Shown piece after piece: positions 25,776 through 32,990 of a stretch of DNA of 32,990 bases. Numbering within the stretch: position 1 is the first letter of the stretch; every line of letters starts with the position of its first letter. The stretch is from NCBI GenBank assembly GCA_020849535.1, contig JADLGB010000312.1:1-32990 (forward strand). The letters are read 5' to 3'. The DNA comes from Candidatus Hydrogenedentota bacterium (lineage in GTDB: Bacteria; Hydrogenedentota; Hydrogenedentia; Hydrogenedentales; SLHB01). A program made the position numbers and the translations under genes. The notes under the pieces were generated by a model. It did not search any database and was not told the origin of the DNA. It worked only from the letters and a program-made list of their open reading frames with translations.

Positions 25776-26900
25776 TCAGTGGGTGGCACGGTACTGCCTG
25801 CCCTTCCAGTCGACGCCGCGTCCCGTGGCGCAACGCCACCACGAAGTAACCCCGAGACTTAGCAGCGCAACTTCGGCGATGGGATGCAAGAGGGCGGGCC
25901 ACAACGGCTGCCGGAATCGCCACGCGATGACGAGGCGCGAGGCCAGCACCGTTGCGGCGGCCGCGATCCACGGGAATGCGACTTGGAGATCGATCATCAA
26001 CAGCAGAAGTGCCGCGAAGGGCAGCAGAAAGACCACTGCGTGAAATGCGAGAAAGATCCAGAAGACATAGGCATGATGAAACGCGGGAAAGAAGTTCTTT
26101 CGGAACCCGCGCCAGATCTCGGCGAACGAGCCGTACATGCGGACCCGCACGACGTCTTGCCCGTCGAGGCAGATGCCGCGTTCGCCGCGCTGGCGCCATA
26201 CGCGGGCGATGCGGGTGTCCTCGAAGATCTCGTTGCGGACCGCCTCGTGTCCGCCAACGCGCGCGTAGGCCGCACGTTCCACGAAAAGACACGCGCCGTG
26301 AGCGAGACCGAGACTGGCATCCCACCGGAACAACGAAAGGGGCGCGGGAAAAATGCTGAAGACCAGGAAGTTGAGCATAGGCATCAGCAGGCGTTCCGCG
26401 AAACCGCTCATCACAAAGCCGGGCCAGCACGACAGCAGCGTCACGTTCCGCGACTTCACTTCGTGCAGCATGCGTGCGATGGCGCCGTCCCGCAAGCGGG
26501 CATCCGCGTCGAGGAACAGCAGCCATTGACCGCGGGCCGCGGCAGCAAGGCGGGCGCAGGCGAAGTTCTTGCCGCACCAGCCCTCCGGCAAGTTCATAGG
26601 CTGCAGCACGCGGACGCGCGCGTCGCGTGTCTGAAGTGCCGCTACAAGCTCCCCCGTGCCATCGGTGGAATGGTCGTCGTACACGAGAATTTCGACAGCG
26701 ATATCGCCTTGAGCCAATGCGGATTCCACGCAGTCCTGAATGGAAGAAGCCTCATTGCGCGCGGGAATGAGCACCGAGACCGCGCCTTCATCCTGTGGTG
26801 CGCCGGGAAGACCTGGAGCGGGCCACGCGAGCGCGTTCCAGATGCAAAGTGCCAACACGCATAGAGCAATGGCCAGGACTACGCACCCAAGAGCAAACAC
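25776..26900 (-). CDS. Family 2 glycosyltransferase of the carotenoid operon
   Basis: The 374-residue protein has an N-terminal membrane helix (3-22), a GT-A domain with VSVLIPARNEASSI (41-54), DDHSTDGT (75-82), metal-binding DAD (131-133), then FEDTRIARVWRQRG, and two or three C-terminal membrane helices. The layout matches membrane GT2 enzymes such as CruC and CrtQ, which add a sugar to carotenoid hydroxyl or carboxyl groups. In this operon the acceptor would be the hydroxyl made by CruF. I chose GTG 26900, with AAGGGA upstream and 16 nt after the hydrolase stop; the longer frame to 27050 adds 50 basic, low-complexity residues that overlap the hydrolase gene. Confidence 0.82.
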   Translation of the reverse strand: MFALGCVVLAIALCVLALCIWNALAWPAPGLPGAPQDEGAVSVLIPARNEASSIQDCVESALAQGDIAVEILVYDDHSTDGTGELVAALQTRDARVRVLQPMNLPEGWCGKNFACARLAAAARGQWLLFLDADARLRDGAIARMLHEVKSRNVTLLSCWPGFVMSGFAERLLMPMLNFLVFSIFPAPLSLFRWDASLGLAHGACLFVERAAYARVGGHEAVRNEIFEDTRIARVWRQRGERGICLDGQDVVRVRMYGSFAEIWRGFRKNFFPAFHHAYVFWIFLAFHAVVFLLPFAALLLLMIDLQVAFPWIAAAATVLASRLVIAWRFRQPLWPALLHPIAEVALLSLGVTSWWRCATGRGVDWKGRQYRATH

Positions 26901-26916
26901 AAGCGTCCCTTCCTGA

Positions 26917-27720
26917 CTATCGCCGCTTCCTTGCGCTCTTGCGCGCAGGGCGGCCCGCGGTTGATGTCTTGGTCTGTTTCCGGGGAGCTTCCGCGAAGAC
27001 CACTTCCGCGAGCTGCGCGGTGGCCTCCACGAGGGGGCTGTGGCCTGCATCGTGCAGCTCGATGGCTCGGGCGTGGGGCCAGACCTCTTGCCAGAGCCTC
27101 ACCGAGTGCTTCACCGCGCCAAAGGACCGGCGGCCATACACCAGGTCGATGGGCATGCGGAGATCCCCGAAGTACGCGCAGGGCTGCACATCCCGGAATG
27201 CGCGCAAGACCTCGAGAATGAATGCGTGGTCAACCTTTTCAAAGGACGAAGTGAGGTTCGCCTTCCCTGTGCGCTTGCTGCTGAGCGCCGTGTTCGTGAG
27301 TCGTCTGCCGAAAGCCGTGCCGAATGCGGTCATGTACGCACGCCGTCCAAATGCCCCCCACGTGAAGACACGAAAGTACAGCGGCATGTAGGCGAAGGGG
27401 TCCAGCAGAACCAAGCGCGCCACGCGTTCGGGCGCGTGTTTGGCCGCCAGCATGGCCAGGTTGCCCCCGCCGCAATAGCCGAGCAACGTGACCGGCTTCT
27501 TGGAGATGGTGGGAAGGAGTTCCACGATGGCATTGGCAACGTCAGTCAGCGTCCATTCCTTCGGGTGCTTCGATCTGCCGTACCCGGGAAGGTCCACGCT
27601 GTAAAGCGTGGCGTCACGCGGAACATAGGGCTTCAGCGGCTGGAACGTGCGGTGATTGCCCGCCCATCCATGAATGCCTACAAACGCGGTACTGCCCTTT
27701 CCGTAGGAGTCAACATGCAC
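26917..27720 (-). CDS. Alpha/beta-hydrolase-fold protein with Cys at the nucleophile elbow
   Basis: The 267-residue protein shows the alpha/beta-hydrolase core: oxyanion-hole loop GIHGWAGN (15-22), LYSVDLPGYGRS, nucleophile elbow LLGYCGGGNLAM and catalytic His227 (DAGHSPL). The elbow has Cys83 in place of the usual Ser. The acid residue is not at its normal place: the strand VYGRRSF lacks the expected Asp. The tail is rich in Lys and Arg (RPARKSARKRR). Cys nucleophiles occur in dienelactone hydrolases and in some acyltransferases. The gene sits between crtI and the glycosyltransferase and overlaps the crtI end by 11 bp, so it surely acts with them. An acyl-transfer or ester-processing step on the carotenoid glycoside is possible but unproven. 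Confidence 0.78.
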   Translation of the reverse strand: MHVDSYGKGSTAFVGIHGWAGNHRTFQPLKPYVPRDATLYSVDLPGYGRSKHPKEWTLTDVANAIVELLPTISKKPVTLLGYCGGGNLAMLAAKHAPERVARLVLLDPFAYMPLYFRVFTWGAFGRRAYMTAFGTAFGRRLTNTALSSKRTGKANLTSSFEKVDHAFILEVLRAFRDVQPCAYFGDLRMPIDLVYGRRSFGAVKHSVRLWQEVWPHARAIELHDAGHSPLVEATAQLAEVVFAEAPRKQTKTSTAGRPARKSARKRR

Positions 27721-29206
27721 GCGCCCGAATCCTTTCCGCAGTCAGGCGGCCGCCCAGGACAACCATGGGCATGCCGGTGCCCGGTGTGGTGCTGGCACCG
27801 GCATAATACATCCCTTCGACCTCTTCGAGGTAGTTCCGCGCGCGAAATGGTCCCACCTGAAAGAAGTTGTGCGCGGCCCCAAATGCGGATCCGTCGAAGA
27901 GGCCGAAGGAATTGCTCCAATCCCGGGGTGTCCAGATCCGCTCGAAAGCGATGCGATCCGGGGAGATGGCAGCGCCGTGCGACTGCAGGCGTGCAAGGAC
28001 TTGGGCCTTGACCCGGGCTGTCTCGGCGGGCCAATCGATATCCGGCATTTCGCTCAGGAGGGGCGTTGGGACAAGGACAAACATCGCCGTGTCGCCTTCA
28101 GGCGCGAGGCCAGGGTCGGTCTCCGACGGCACACTCACGTAGAAGGGCAAGCCGCGCGGGATGCGCCGGTTCCGGGTGAGATCCTCAAAGGCGCCCCGGT
28201 AATCATCAGGCAAATAGATCGTGTGATGGCGCATGCCGTCGACCTTGCCGCGAATGCCCCAATAGAAGGTTAAGACGCCACAGGTCATGCGCGTTCTTTC
28301 GGTTCTGCGGCGCAGTACATCGGAGAGGCCGTTGGCCTGGAGCAACTGTGTGTCGGTTGTAGGCACGTCGACATTGGAGACCACAATCGGGTACTCAAGG
28401 GATTCGCCGCCGGCTAGAAGCACTCCTTTTACCCGGTTATGGTCTGTGAGGATGTGCTTGACCTTGCACCCGGTCCTGATCTCAACGCCGATATCACGCG
28501 CGAGGCGTTCCATTCCCTCGACGAGGCCATAGATACCGCCCTTGGGAAGCCACAGGCCGTACGCGAGTTCTCCATACGGCAGGATCGAGAAGAACCCCGG
28601 CAGCGTGTGCGGGGAACCGCCGAGATACATGCCGTAGGAACCGAGCGCCTCCTTGATGTAGCGGCTGCGGAAGAAGCGCCCGAGTTCACTGTACAGCGAG
28701 CGCCACACGCTGAGGCACGCCATCTCCCGGGGCGAGAGCGCGCCCACCCACTTCAGCGGATTGTCTTCATTCCGGCTGATGAGTTTGTCGAAGGCCAACC
28801 CGTACTTGACCGCCGCGTCGCGCAGGTAGGCCAGCACGCGGGGACCGGAACCGGGTTCAAGACGGTCACATTCGGCCAGGAGCCTCTCGAGGTTGCTCGA
28901 TAGGGTGAATGCCGTGCCGTCTGGCCATTGAAAACTCACGGAGGGGTCCACCGGCAGGAGGGTCACGTAGTCTTCCATGCGGCGGCCGGCGGCGGCGAAG
29001 AGTTCCCGAAACACCCAAGGATAATTCAACAGCGAGGGACCGGTATCAAAACGAAACCCCTCCGCCTCGATCACATTGGCGCGTCCGCCCACGCGCGCGT
29101 TGGCCTCGTAGATCGTCACGGGGTGTCCCGCGGCACGCAGGTGAATAGCGGCGCTCAGGCCGCCCAAACCACCCCCGACGATGGCGACCGGTTTCGTTTC
29201 TTGCAT
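27710..29206 (-). CDS. crtI: Phytoene desaturase, CrtI family
   Basis: The 498-residue protein carries the FAD-binding start VAIVGGGLGGLSAAIHLRAAG (7-27), ARVGGRANVIEAEGFRFDTGPSLL, and the C-terminal signature YYAGASTTPGTGMPMVVLGGRLTAERI. CrtI converts phytoene to lycopene or intermediates at the membrane, using FAD. Its place directly after crtB (10 bp gap) favours it as the first desaturase of the pathway. The C-terminal signature differs from the other copy (TTPGTG versus THPGGG), so the two are not recent duplicates. The start is ATG 29206. The exact number of desaturation steps cannot be read from sequence. Confidence 0.87.
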   Translation of the reverse strand: MQETKPVAIVGGGLGGLSAAIHLRAAGHPVTIYEANARVGGRANVIEAEGFRFDTGPSLLNYPWVFRELFAAAGRRMEDYVTLLPVDPSVSFQWPDGTAFTLSSNLERLLAECDRLEPGSGPRVLAYLRDAAVKYGLAFDKLISRNEDNPLKWVGALSPREMACLSVWRSLYSELGRFFRSRYIKEALGSYGMYLGGSPHTLPGFFSILPYGELAYGLWLPKGGIYGLVEGMERLARDIGVEIRTGCKVKHILTDHNRVKGVLLAGGESLEYPIVVSNVDVPTTDTQLLQANGLSDVLRRRTERTRMTCGVLTFYWGIRGKVDGMRHHTIYLPDDYRGAFEDLTRNRRIPRGLPFYVSVPSETDPGLAPEGDTAMFVLVPTPLLSEMPDIDWPAETARVKAQVLARLQSHGAAISPDRIAFERIWTPRDWSNSFGLFDGSAFGAAHNFFQVGPFRARNYLEEVEGMYYAGASTTPGTGMPMVVLGGRLTAERIRARAC

Positions 29207-29216
29207 GGTGGACCTG

Positions 29217-30218
29217 CTACCAGCCGAGATAGGCTAGGGGTAGACGCCAGTACTTGCTTGAAGGCAGCACCCGGAACTTCTGCGTCATCGGCACGCTCTC
29301 GCGCCGTGCCAAGCCGTCCTCACTGCGGAGGATGCGGTCGTTCAGTTGGCCATAGACGTCGATGCACGCCTGGATCGCGGTGCGGCTGTCCGGCGCGAAG
29401 GCGTCCAAATTGCGTTGTGCGGCTGCATAGTGCGCACGCGCCTCCAGGGCTACCTTGCGTATGACTCTGCGCAGGCCATCGTGCTGGCGCAGATCCGTTG
29501 TGTCCACCCAGGCAATACCTTCTTCGGCGAGCAGATCAAGCGGAAGATACTGGCGTCCCCGCCGCTGGTCTTCTCCCACGTCGCGCACGAAGTTGGTCAA
29601 CTGCAGCGCGATGCCCAGGTTGCGCGCGGACTCCAGCGCCCGCTCGAAATCGCCGGGCCTTGCCGGTCCGTACACGTGGGTAAGGAAATACCCCACGACG
29701 ATGGCGCTGCCGTAGATGTAGGAATCAATGAGGTCGGGCAGTGATGAAAACGGACGCGGCTCGACGTCGAGACGCATGGCGTCAAGGAAAGAGCGGTAGT
29801 GCTCCTCCGGTATCCCGGTCTCCCGCACGACACGGGTGAATGCCGCCACGAATGGAGGAACGCCTTCTCTCAGCGAGTTCTGGAGCTTTCGCGCGCGAAG
29901 GCCCTTCTCATAGCCGGCGCGCCATTCATCGAGGCAGCGCAGGCGCTCCGCCGCGTTCAAGGGAAAGGTGTCTACAATCTCGTCCGGGTAACGCACCGAG
30001 GCGTAGATAATCTCGACCTGTGCGCGTTTGCGCGGGGGGAGAAAACGGGTCACGGCGAAGAAGCTCGTGCTGTACTGCTGGAGCACCGCGCGGGCCTGGC
30101 GCACGATGACCGTCCGCGCCTCATCGTCGCCGGCTGCATGGAGTGCCGCGGTGCCGAGGTCCCGTTCGATGCGCTGCCAGTCCGCTTGAGACCACACCTT
30201 CGAGCCGCTGCCCGTCAT
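29217..30218 (-). CDS. crtB: Phytoene/squalene synthase family, probable phytoene synthase
   Basis: The 333-residue protein has both Asp-rich motifs of head-to-head prenyl synthases: DEIVD (79-83, within YASVRYPDEIVD) and DVGED (213-217, within NFVRDVGEDQRRGRQYLP), which bind magnesium-pyrophosphate. The segment DSYIYGSAIVVGYFLTHVYG matches the family. It would condense two geranylgeranyl pyrophosphates to phytoene. A C30 dehydrosqualene synthase cannot be excluded, but the CruF partner favours C40. It is the first gene of the operon, with a strong AAAGGAG 8 nt before ATG 30218. No GGPP synthase gene lies in the window. Confidence 0.88.
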   Translation of the reverse strand: MTGSGSKVWSQADWQRIERDLGTAALHAAGDDEARTVIVRQARAVLQQYSTSFFAVTRFLPPRKRAQVEIIYASVRYPDEIVDTFPLNAAERLRCLDEWRAGYEKGLRARKLQNSLREGVPPFVAAFTRVVRETGIPEEHYRSFLDAMRLDVEPRPFSSLPDLIDSYIYGSAIVVGYFLTHVYGPARPGDFERALESARNLGIALQLTNFVRDVGEDQRRGRQYLPLDLLAEEGIAWVDTTDLRQHDGLRRVIRKVALEARAHYAAAQRNLDAFAPDSRTAIQACIDVYGQLNDRILRSEDGLARRESVPMTQKFRVLPSSKYWRLPLAYLGW

Positions 30219-30507
30219 TCTGCATCTCCTTTACCGCCTTGCGAGCTTGATTGTACTGGTTTTTGGCGAAAACTGTACCCGTTGTTTGGGGAAGTCTGTG
30301 CGGACGAGGACCGCTCCTGGCCCTTGCACGTGTGCAGAGGGTTGGTGGAGGTTTCGCGGGTGACACGTGCGCCCCACGCACGCGCGAGTGCTGTGGGCGT
30401 GACCAGTTGGCCCCCGCCCGCACAGACGGGGTAGAACGATTTGGGTTTGCGGCAGCCTTGGTGCGCCGCTTCGCCGTAAGCTCTTCTAAGCATTGGAAAA
30501 TCCATAT
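30219..30507. other. Long leader region ahead of crtB, no gene seen
   Basis: A possible crt promoter on the minus strand uses TAGACA (30513-30508) and a weak TAGAAG (30488-30483) 19 bp later, giving a leader of roughly 260 nt. The region is GC-rich. An open frame (30637 to 30215) runs through it, but it would begin upstream of the promoter and has no family-like sequence. No cobalamin-riboswitch B12 box was found. Confidence 0.35.
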
Positions 30508-30529
30508 TGTCTAAATAATGTCTAAATAA
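30508..30529. promoter_or_regulatory. Tandem 11-bp direct repeat, candidate CarH operator on the crt side
   Basis: The 11-mer TGTCTAAATAA occurs twice back to back (30508-30518 and 30519-30529) without a mismatch. On the minus strand each copy ends in TAGACA, a -35-like box for the crt operon. The same AGACA core at 11-bp spacing recurs at 30730-30745. MerR-type CarH regulators bind tandem repeats spaced about one helical turn, which fits. Confidence 0.55.
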
Positions 30530-30644
30530 CAGCAGCGCCATAACGAAACATTCCAGAATGAGTCTTGCACGACTATCTTTGGTGCCACTGCTTGCCGTCA
30601 TCATCCCATAAATGCTTGCAATATTTATTCTCGGCAAGGCAAAA

Positions 30645-30680
30645 TCCCATTCATCTCATTCTTCCCATAACTCCCATTTG
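30645..30680. repeat. Tandem array of four 9-bp TCYCATNNN units
   Basis: Units TCCCATTCA, TCTCATTCT, TCCCATAAC and TCCCATTTG fill exactly 36 bp, the same unit, unit number and orientation as at 16980-17015. A lone TCCCATAAA lies at 30604-30612. The array ends 84 bp before the CarH-type gene. Confidence 0.55.
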
Positions 30681-30728
30681 AAACTCAACTGTCTGAAATA
30701 AGGCAACTTGTGACAGTCAACAAAATAA

Positions 30729-30758
30729 TAGACAAATTCAAGACAAGCAGGCTACAAT
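30729..30758 (+). promoter_or_regulatory. Promoter of the CarH-type gene, leaderless arrangement
   Basis: TAGACA (30729-30734, five of six to TTGACA) and TACAAT (30753-30758, five of six to TATAAT) are 18 bp apart. The -10 box ends 6 nt before the ATG, so the mRNA should start at or next to the start codon. No Shine-Dalgarno sequence is present. Confidence 0.6.
30730..30745. promoter_or_regulatory. Candidate CarH operator over its own promoter
   Basis: AGACA occurs at 30730-30734 and again at 30741-30745, exactly 11 bp apart, covering the -35 box and the start of the spacer. A degenerate third half-site (AACAA, 30719-30723) is 11 bp further upstream. On the minus strand these read TTGTCT-type units like those facing the crt operon. 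This suggests negative autoregulation. Confidence 0.5.
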
Positions 30759-30764
30759 GGCCCC

Positions 30765-31730
30765 ATGAACCCCGAACGATGGCACCCTATCCAAGTCGCG
30801 GCCGCGCGTAGCGGCCTCACGCAGCATGCGATTCGCGCCTGGGAACGGCGCTACGGCGCGGTCAAGCCGCGCCGGACTCCCACAAACCGCCGCCTTTATT
30901 CCGATGACGACGTGCGGCGGCTCAGCCTCCTCCACTGGGTGACTCAAGCGGGCTGGAGCGTGGGCCAAGTCGCCCATTTGCCCACAGATGAATTGGGGCT
31001 TCTGTTGGAAGAGAGTGAAGTAGCACAGGGACAAAATCTAGCACCGGCGGATTCGCCCACCCCCGGCCACATCATCGCGCAGGCCCTTCGCAGCATCAAG
31101 AACCTTGACGGGAAAGCGCTGGAGGCCTTGCTCTATCGCGCGGAGGCCGACCTCGGCACCTCCAACACAATCGATACTCTCATCGCGCCACTGATCCACG
31201 AAGTGGGTGAGGGTTGGCGTGAAGGGAGTCTGCGCATCGCACACGAGCACCTTGCTTCCAGCGCGATCCGAACCTACCTGTCGAATGTCCGCCTCGAACG
31301 CAAGGTCCCCTCAGGCGCGGCGTCCCTCGTGTGCGCCACACCGGCCGGGCAATGGCATGAATTGGGTGCGCTGATGGCCGCGGCGGTGGCGGCGGTCGAG
31401 GGGTGGCACGTTACGCACCTCGGGCCCAACCTGCCCGTGGAGGAGATTGTGACCGCGGCCCGCACCGTCAAGGCGCGCATCGTGGCCCTCAGCATTGTTT
31501 ATCCCGGCGATGACCCGATGATGCCGCCTGCGCTGCGCAAGATGAGGAAGACCTTGCCGGAGGATACTGCGATTGCGATCGGTGGACGGGCAGCCTCGGA
31601 TTACGCGGCGGCGTTGCAGGAGATCGGGGCAGTGCACGTCACGGACATGCCCGCGTGGCGGGTGGAACTTGAGCGGCACCACGGCGTTCGTGCGGCTACT
31701 CCCGTGCGCCAGGCGTCACCTTCATCGTGA
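30765..31730 (+). CDS. CarH-type MerR regulator with B12-binding domain
   Basis: The 321-residue protein has a MerR winged-helix domain (about 8-75: IQVAAARSGLTQHAIRAWERRYGAVKPRRT, NRRLYSDDDVRRL), a four-helix cap (about 105-178) and a Rossmann cobalamin domain (about 186-305). The Trp-x9-Glu-His signature of AdoCbl-binding CarH photoreceptors is intact (Trp151, Glu161, His162). The lower-ligand motif is QWHELG (His198), with Gln196 where Glu or Asp is usual. CarH tetramers with AdoCbl repress carotenoid genes in the dark and fall apart in light. The divergent crt operon is the clear target. Its end overlaps the convergent peptidase gene by 35 bp. Light response is inferred from family. Confidence 0.87.
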   Translation: MNPERWHPIQVAAARSGLTQHAIRAWERRYGAVKPRRTPTNRRLYSDDDVRRLSLLHWVTQAGWSVGQVAHLPTDELGLLLEESEVAQGQNLAPADSPTPGHIIAQALRSIKNLDGKALEALLYRAEADLGTSNTIDTLIAPLIHEVGEGWREGSLRIAHEHLASSAIRTYLSNVRLERKVPSGAASLVCATPAGQWHELGALMAAAVAAVEGWHVTHLGPNLPVEEIVTAARTVKARIVALSIVYPGDDPMMPPALRKMRKTLPEDTAIAIGGRAASDYAAALQEIGAVHVTDMPAWRVELERHHGVRAATPVRQASPSS

Positions 31731-32990
31731 GTTGCTCGTCGCCCCTGCGGACCACGATGTCCACGGGCTCGCCGATCTTCACGGCCTCGAGGGCGTAGGT
31801 ATAGTCGTAAATGTTCTCGATTTTCTTGCCCGCGAACTCCACCACAACATCGCCGCCCCGGAGTCCTGCTGTCGCGGCGGGACCGCCTTCCGCGACACCC
31901 GCGAGTTTGACGCCTTTCCCATCGTCCTGCGAGTAATCGGGAATGGTCCCGAGGTAGGCGCGCAAGCCGGCGCCAGAAGAGGTATCACGCGGTTTGGGCG
32001 CGGGGGTGTAGGCCGGCGCTTCCGCCCGGCACGCGAGGTCTTCCACCGCCGCTGCCATGAACTGGGCGATGCGCGCGGCGCCTTCGTAGTTAATCTTCTC
32101 GGGCGTGTCACGCGGGGTGTGGTACTCGGCGTGGGCGCCCGTGAATGCATTGAGAAAGGGCACGCCGCGAACGTAGAAAGACGTGGCGTCCGTGGGGAGG
32201 TAGTTGTCGTTCTGGGTGGTGAATTGGAAGCCATCAACGGTATTAGCCCAGACCTCGATGGCTTCCGGCCAGACCGGGCTGGACCCGGCACCGCCAAGTA
32301 CCACCGCGCTGGTGAGACGTCCGATCATATCCATGTTGACGTAGGCGGCGATGGCCGGCCAGAGGGGTGCCGATTCCGGAATGCCCTGGTAGGTCTTGAC
32401 GAACTGGGCTGAACCCAGCAGGCCCAACTCCTCGCCGGACCACGCCGCGAAGAGGATATCCCGCTTCGCGGGGAGTTGGCCACCGGCTTTGCGTTGCGCG
32501 AGAAGCTGGGCGATCTCGAAGAGCCCCGCGACGCCCGACGCGTTGTCGTCCGCCCCGTAGTGGATGCGCTCCTTCTCGTAGTCGCGTGCCAGCGATCCGG
32601 CGCCCGCGCCCCGGCCCAAGTGATCGATGTGCGCGCCAACCACGACAACGGATTCGCTGTCCTGCACTCCGCTCCGGAGGCGCCCGATGACGTTCCGGCC
32701 CGTCCGCTTCTCCTGCACGATCTTGACATTGACTTGCAGGCGCGTGTCCGGCGGCTCGAAGCCCATGACGGGCTCGCCGGTATCCAGCTCGGTCTGGAGC
32801 GATTCCAGCGTGCGGCCTGCGGTGCTGAGGAGCCCTTCGCCGGTAGCATCATCGACGGAAACTGCGGCAATGCTCGTCCCCGAGAAGGAGGCGTCAAAGC
32901 GCAGGTCCACGAGCGGATCCTGCACCTGCGAGTTCGGGCCGCTGATAAAGACAATACCCACCGCGCCGCGGTCGCGTGCAAGCATCGCCT
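31696..32990 (-). CDS. M28-family metallopeptidase with C-terminal PDZ domain (cut by right edge)
   Basis: At least 430 residues are visible; the N-terminus, probably with a signal peptide, lies beyond the window. The visible start (LARDRGAVGIVFISGP) is the end of a PA domain. The M28 catalytic domain keeps the zinc ligands and the catalytic acid: GAHIDHLG (His, Asp), GADDNASG (Asp), SGEELGLLGS (Glu-Glu), NMDMIGR (Asp) and AEYHTPRDTP (His). A PDZ domain closes the protein (GVAEGGPAATAGLRGGDVVVEFAGKKIENIYDY). Members are secreted or periplasmic aminopeptidases or dipeptidases. The PDZ domain would bind or regulate substrate access. It has no evident link to the carotenoid genes, apart from its tail overlapping carH. 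Confidence 0.88.
   Translation of the reverse strand, partial: AMLARDRGAVGIVFISGPNSQVQDPLVDLRFDASFSGTSIAAVSVDDATGEGLLSTAGRTLESLQTELDTGEPVMGFEPPDTRLQVNVKIVQEKRTGRNVIGRLRSGVQDSESVVVVGAHIDHLGRGAGAGSLARDYEKERIHYGADDNASGVAGLFEIAQLLAQRKAGGQLPAKRDILFAAWSGEELGLLGSAQFVKTYQGIPESAPLWPAIAAYVNMDMIGRLTSAVVLGGAGSSPVWPEAIEVWANTVDGFQFTTQNDNYLPTDATSFYVRGVPFLNAFTGAHAEYHTPRDTPEKINYEGAARIAQFMAAAVEDLACRAEAPAYTPAPKPRDTSSGAGLRAYLGTIPDYSQDDGKGVKLAGVAEGGPAATAGLRGGDVVVEFAGKKIENIYDYTYALEAVKIGEPVDIVVRRGDEQLTMKVTPGARE

Noticed and set aside
26901..27050. N-terminal extension of the glycosyltransferase.
   Set aside because: It is a basic, low-complexity shadow of the hydrolase 3' end; the GTG at 26900 gives the normal membrane-helix start.
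30219..30480. Possible cobalamin riboswitch in the crt leader, suggested by the B12-binding regulator.
   Set aside because: No B12-box consensus was found on the minus strand.
30215..30637. Minus-strand open frame of 140 codons ending in an overlap with the crtB start.
   Set aside because: It begins upstream of the likely crt promoter, spans the operator repeats, has no family-like sequence and no ribosome site; crtB has its own strong ribosome site.
30645..30680. Short tandem repeats considered as a CRISPR array.
   Set aside because: Units are 9 bp with no spacers, and no cas gene is present.

Overview
The window is GC-rich and densely coded, and reads like a chromosomal segment of an uncultured heterotroph of the Planctomycetes/Verrucomicrobia type or Candidatus Hydrogenedentota. 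The clues are a DUF1501 gene paired with a planctomycete-cytochrome (PSD1)/DUF1549/DUF1553 gene, a uroporphyrinogen-decarboxylase-like protein, a creatinase-like M24 protein, a short PEP-CTERM protein and a CruF-type carotenoid cluster. The phylum is an inference; there is no rRNA or tRNA to confirm it.

Layout. 1-704 (-): N-terminal part of a Tat-exported protein running off the left edge. 911-1446 (+): a MazF-type toxin-antitoxin pair. 1906-8419 (+): a probable catabolic operon of creatinase-like M24 protein, secreted GH20-like glycosidase, uncharacterised beta-rich protein and sodium:solute symporter. It ends tail to tail with an AraC-type regulator (8410-9432, -). 9617-9863 (-): a decayed TPR gene fragment. 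9864-10919 (-): a URO-D-like protein, divergent from an ankyrin-repeat lipoprotein (11033-11887, +). 11907-16838 (-): DUF1501 and a PSD1/DUF1549/DUF1553 protein with two heme domains. 17165-21994 (+): a signalling operon of GAF-PAS3 histidine kinase, single-domain receiver, receiver-SpoIIE phosphatase and SAM methyltransferase. 22318-22692 (+): a small PEP-CTERM protein behind a good sigma-54 promoter. 22833-23570 (+): a TerC-family membrane protein. 30218-23564 (-): a six-gene carotenoid operon. 30765-31730 (+): a divergent CarH-type (MerR plus B12-binding) regulator. 31696-32990 (-): an M28 peptidase with a C-terminal PDZ domain, cut by the right edge.

How the genes work together. CrtB makes phytoene and two CrtI-type enzymes desaturate it. 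CruF would hydrate the psi end, the GT2 enzyme would add a sugar, and an alpha/beta-hydrolase-fold protein with Cys in the nucleophile position may modify the product. No cyclase is present, so an acyclic hydroxylated carotenoid glycoside is the best prediction. The divergent CarH-like protein is the obvious light/B12-responsive repressor. Its intergenic region carries two pairs of TGTCT-type repeats spaced exactly 11 bp, one covering its own -35 box and one facing the crt operon.

The most notable unexplained structures are: two intergenic 36-bp arrays, each of four 9-bp TCYCATNNN units and each lying between a minus-strand gene and a plus-strand regulatory gene; several short perfect hairpins; probable leaderless mRNAs for carH and the antitoxin; and three convergent gene pairs whose ends overlap.
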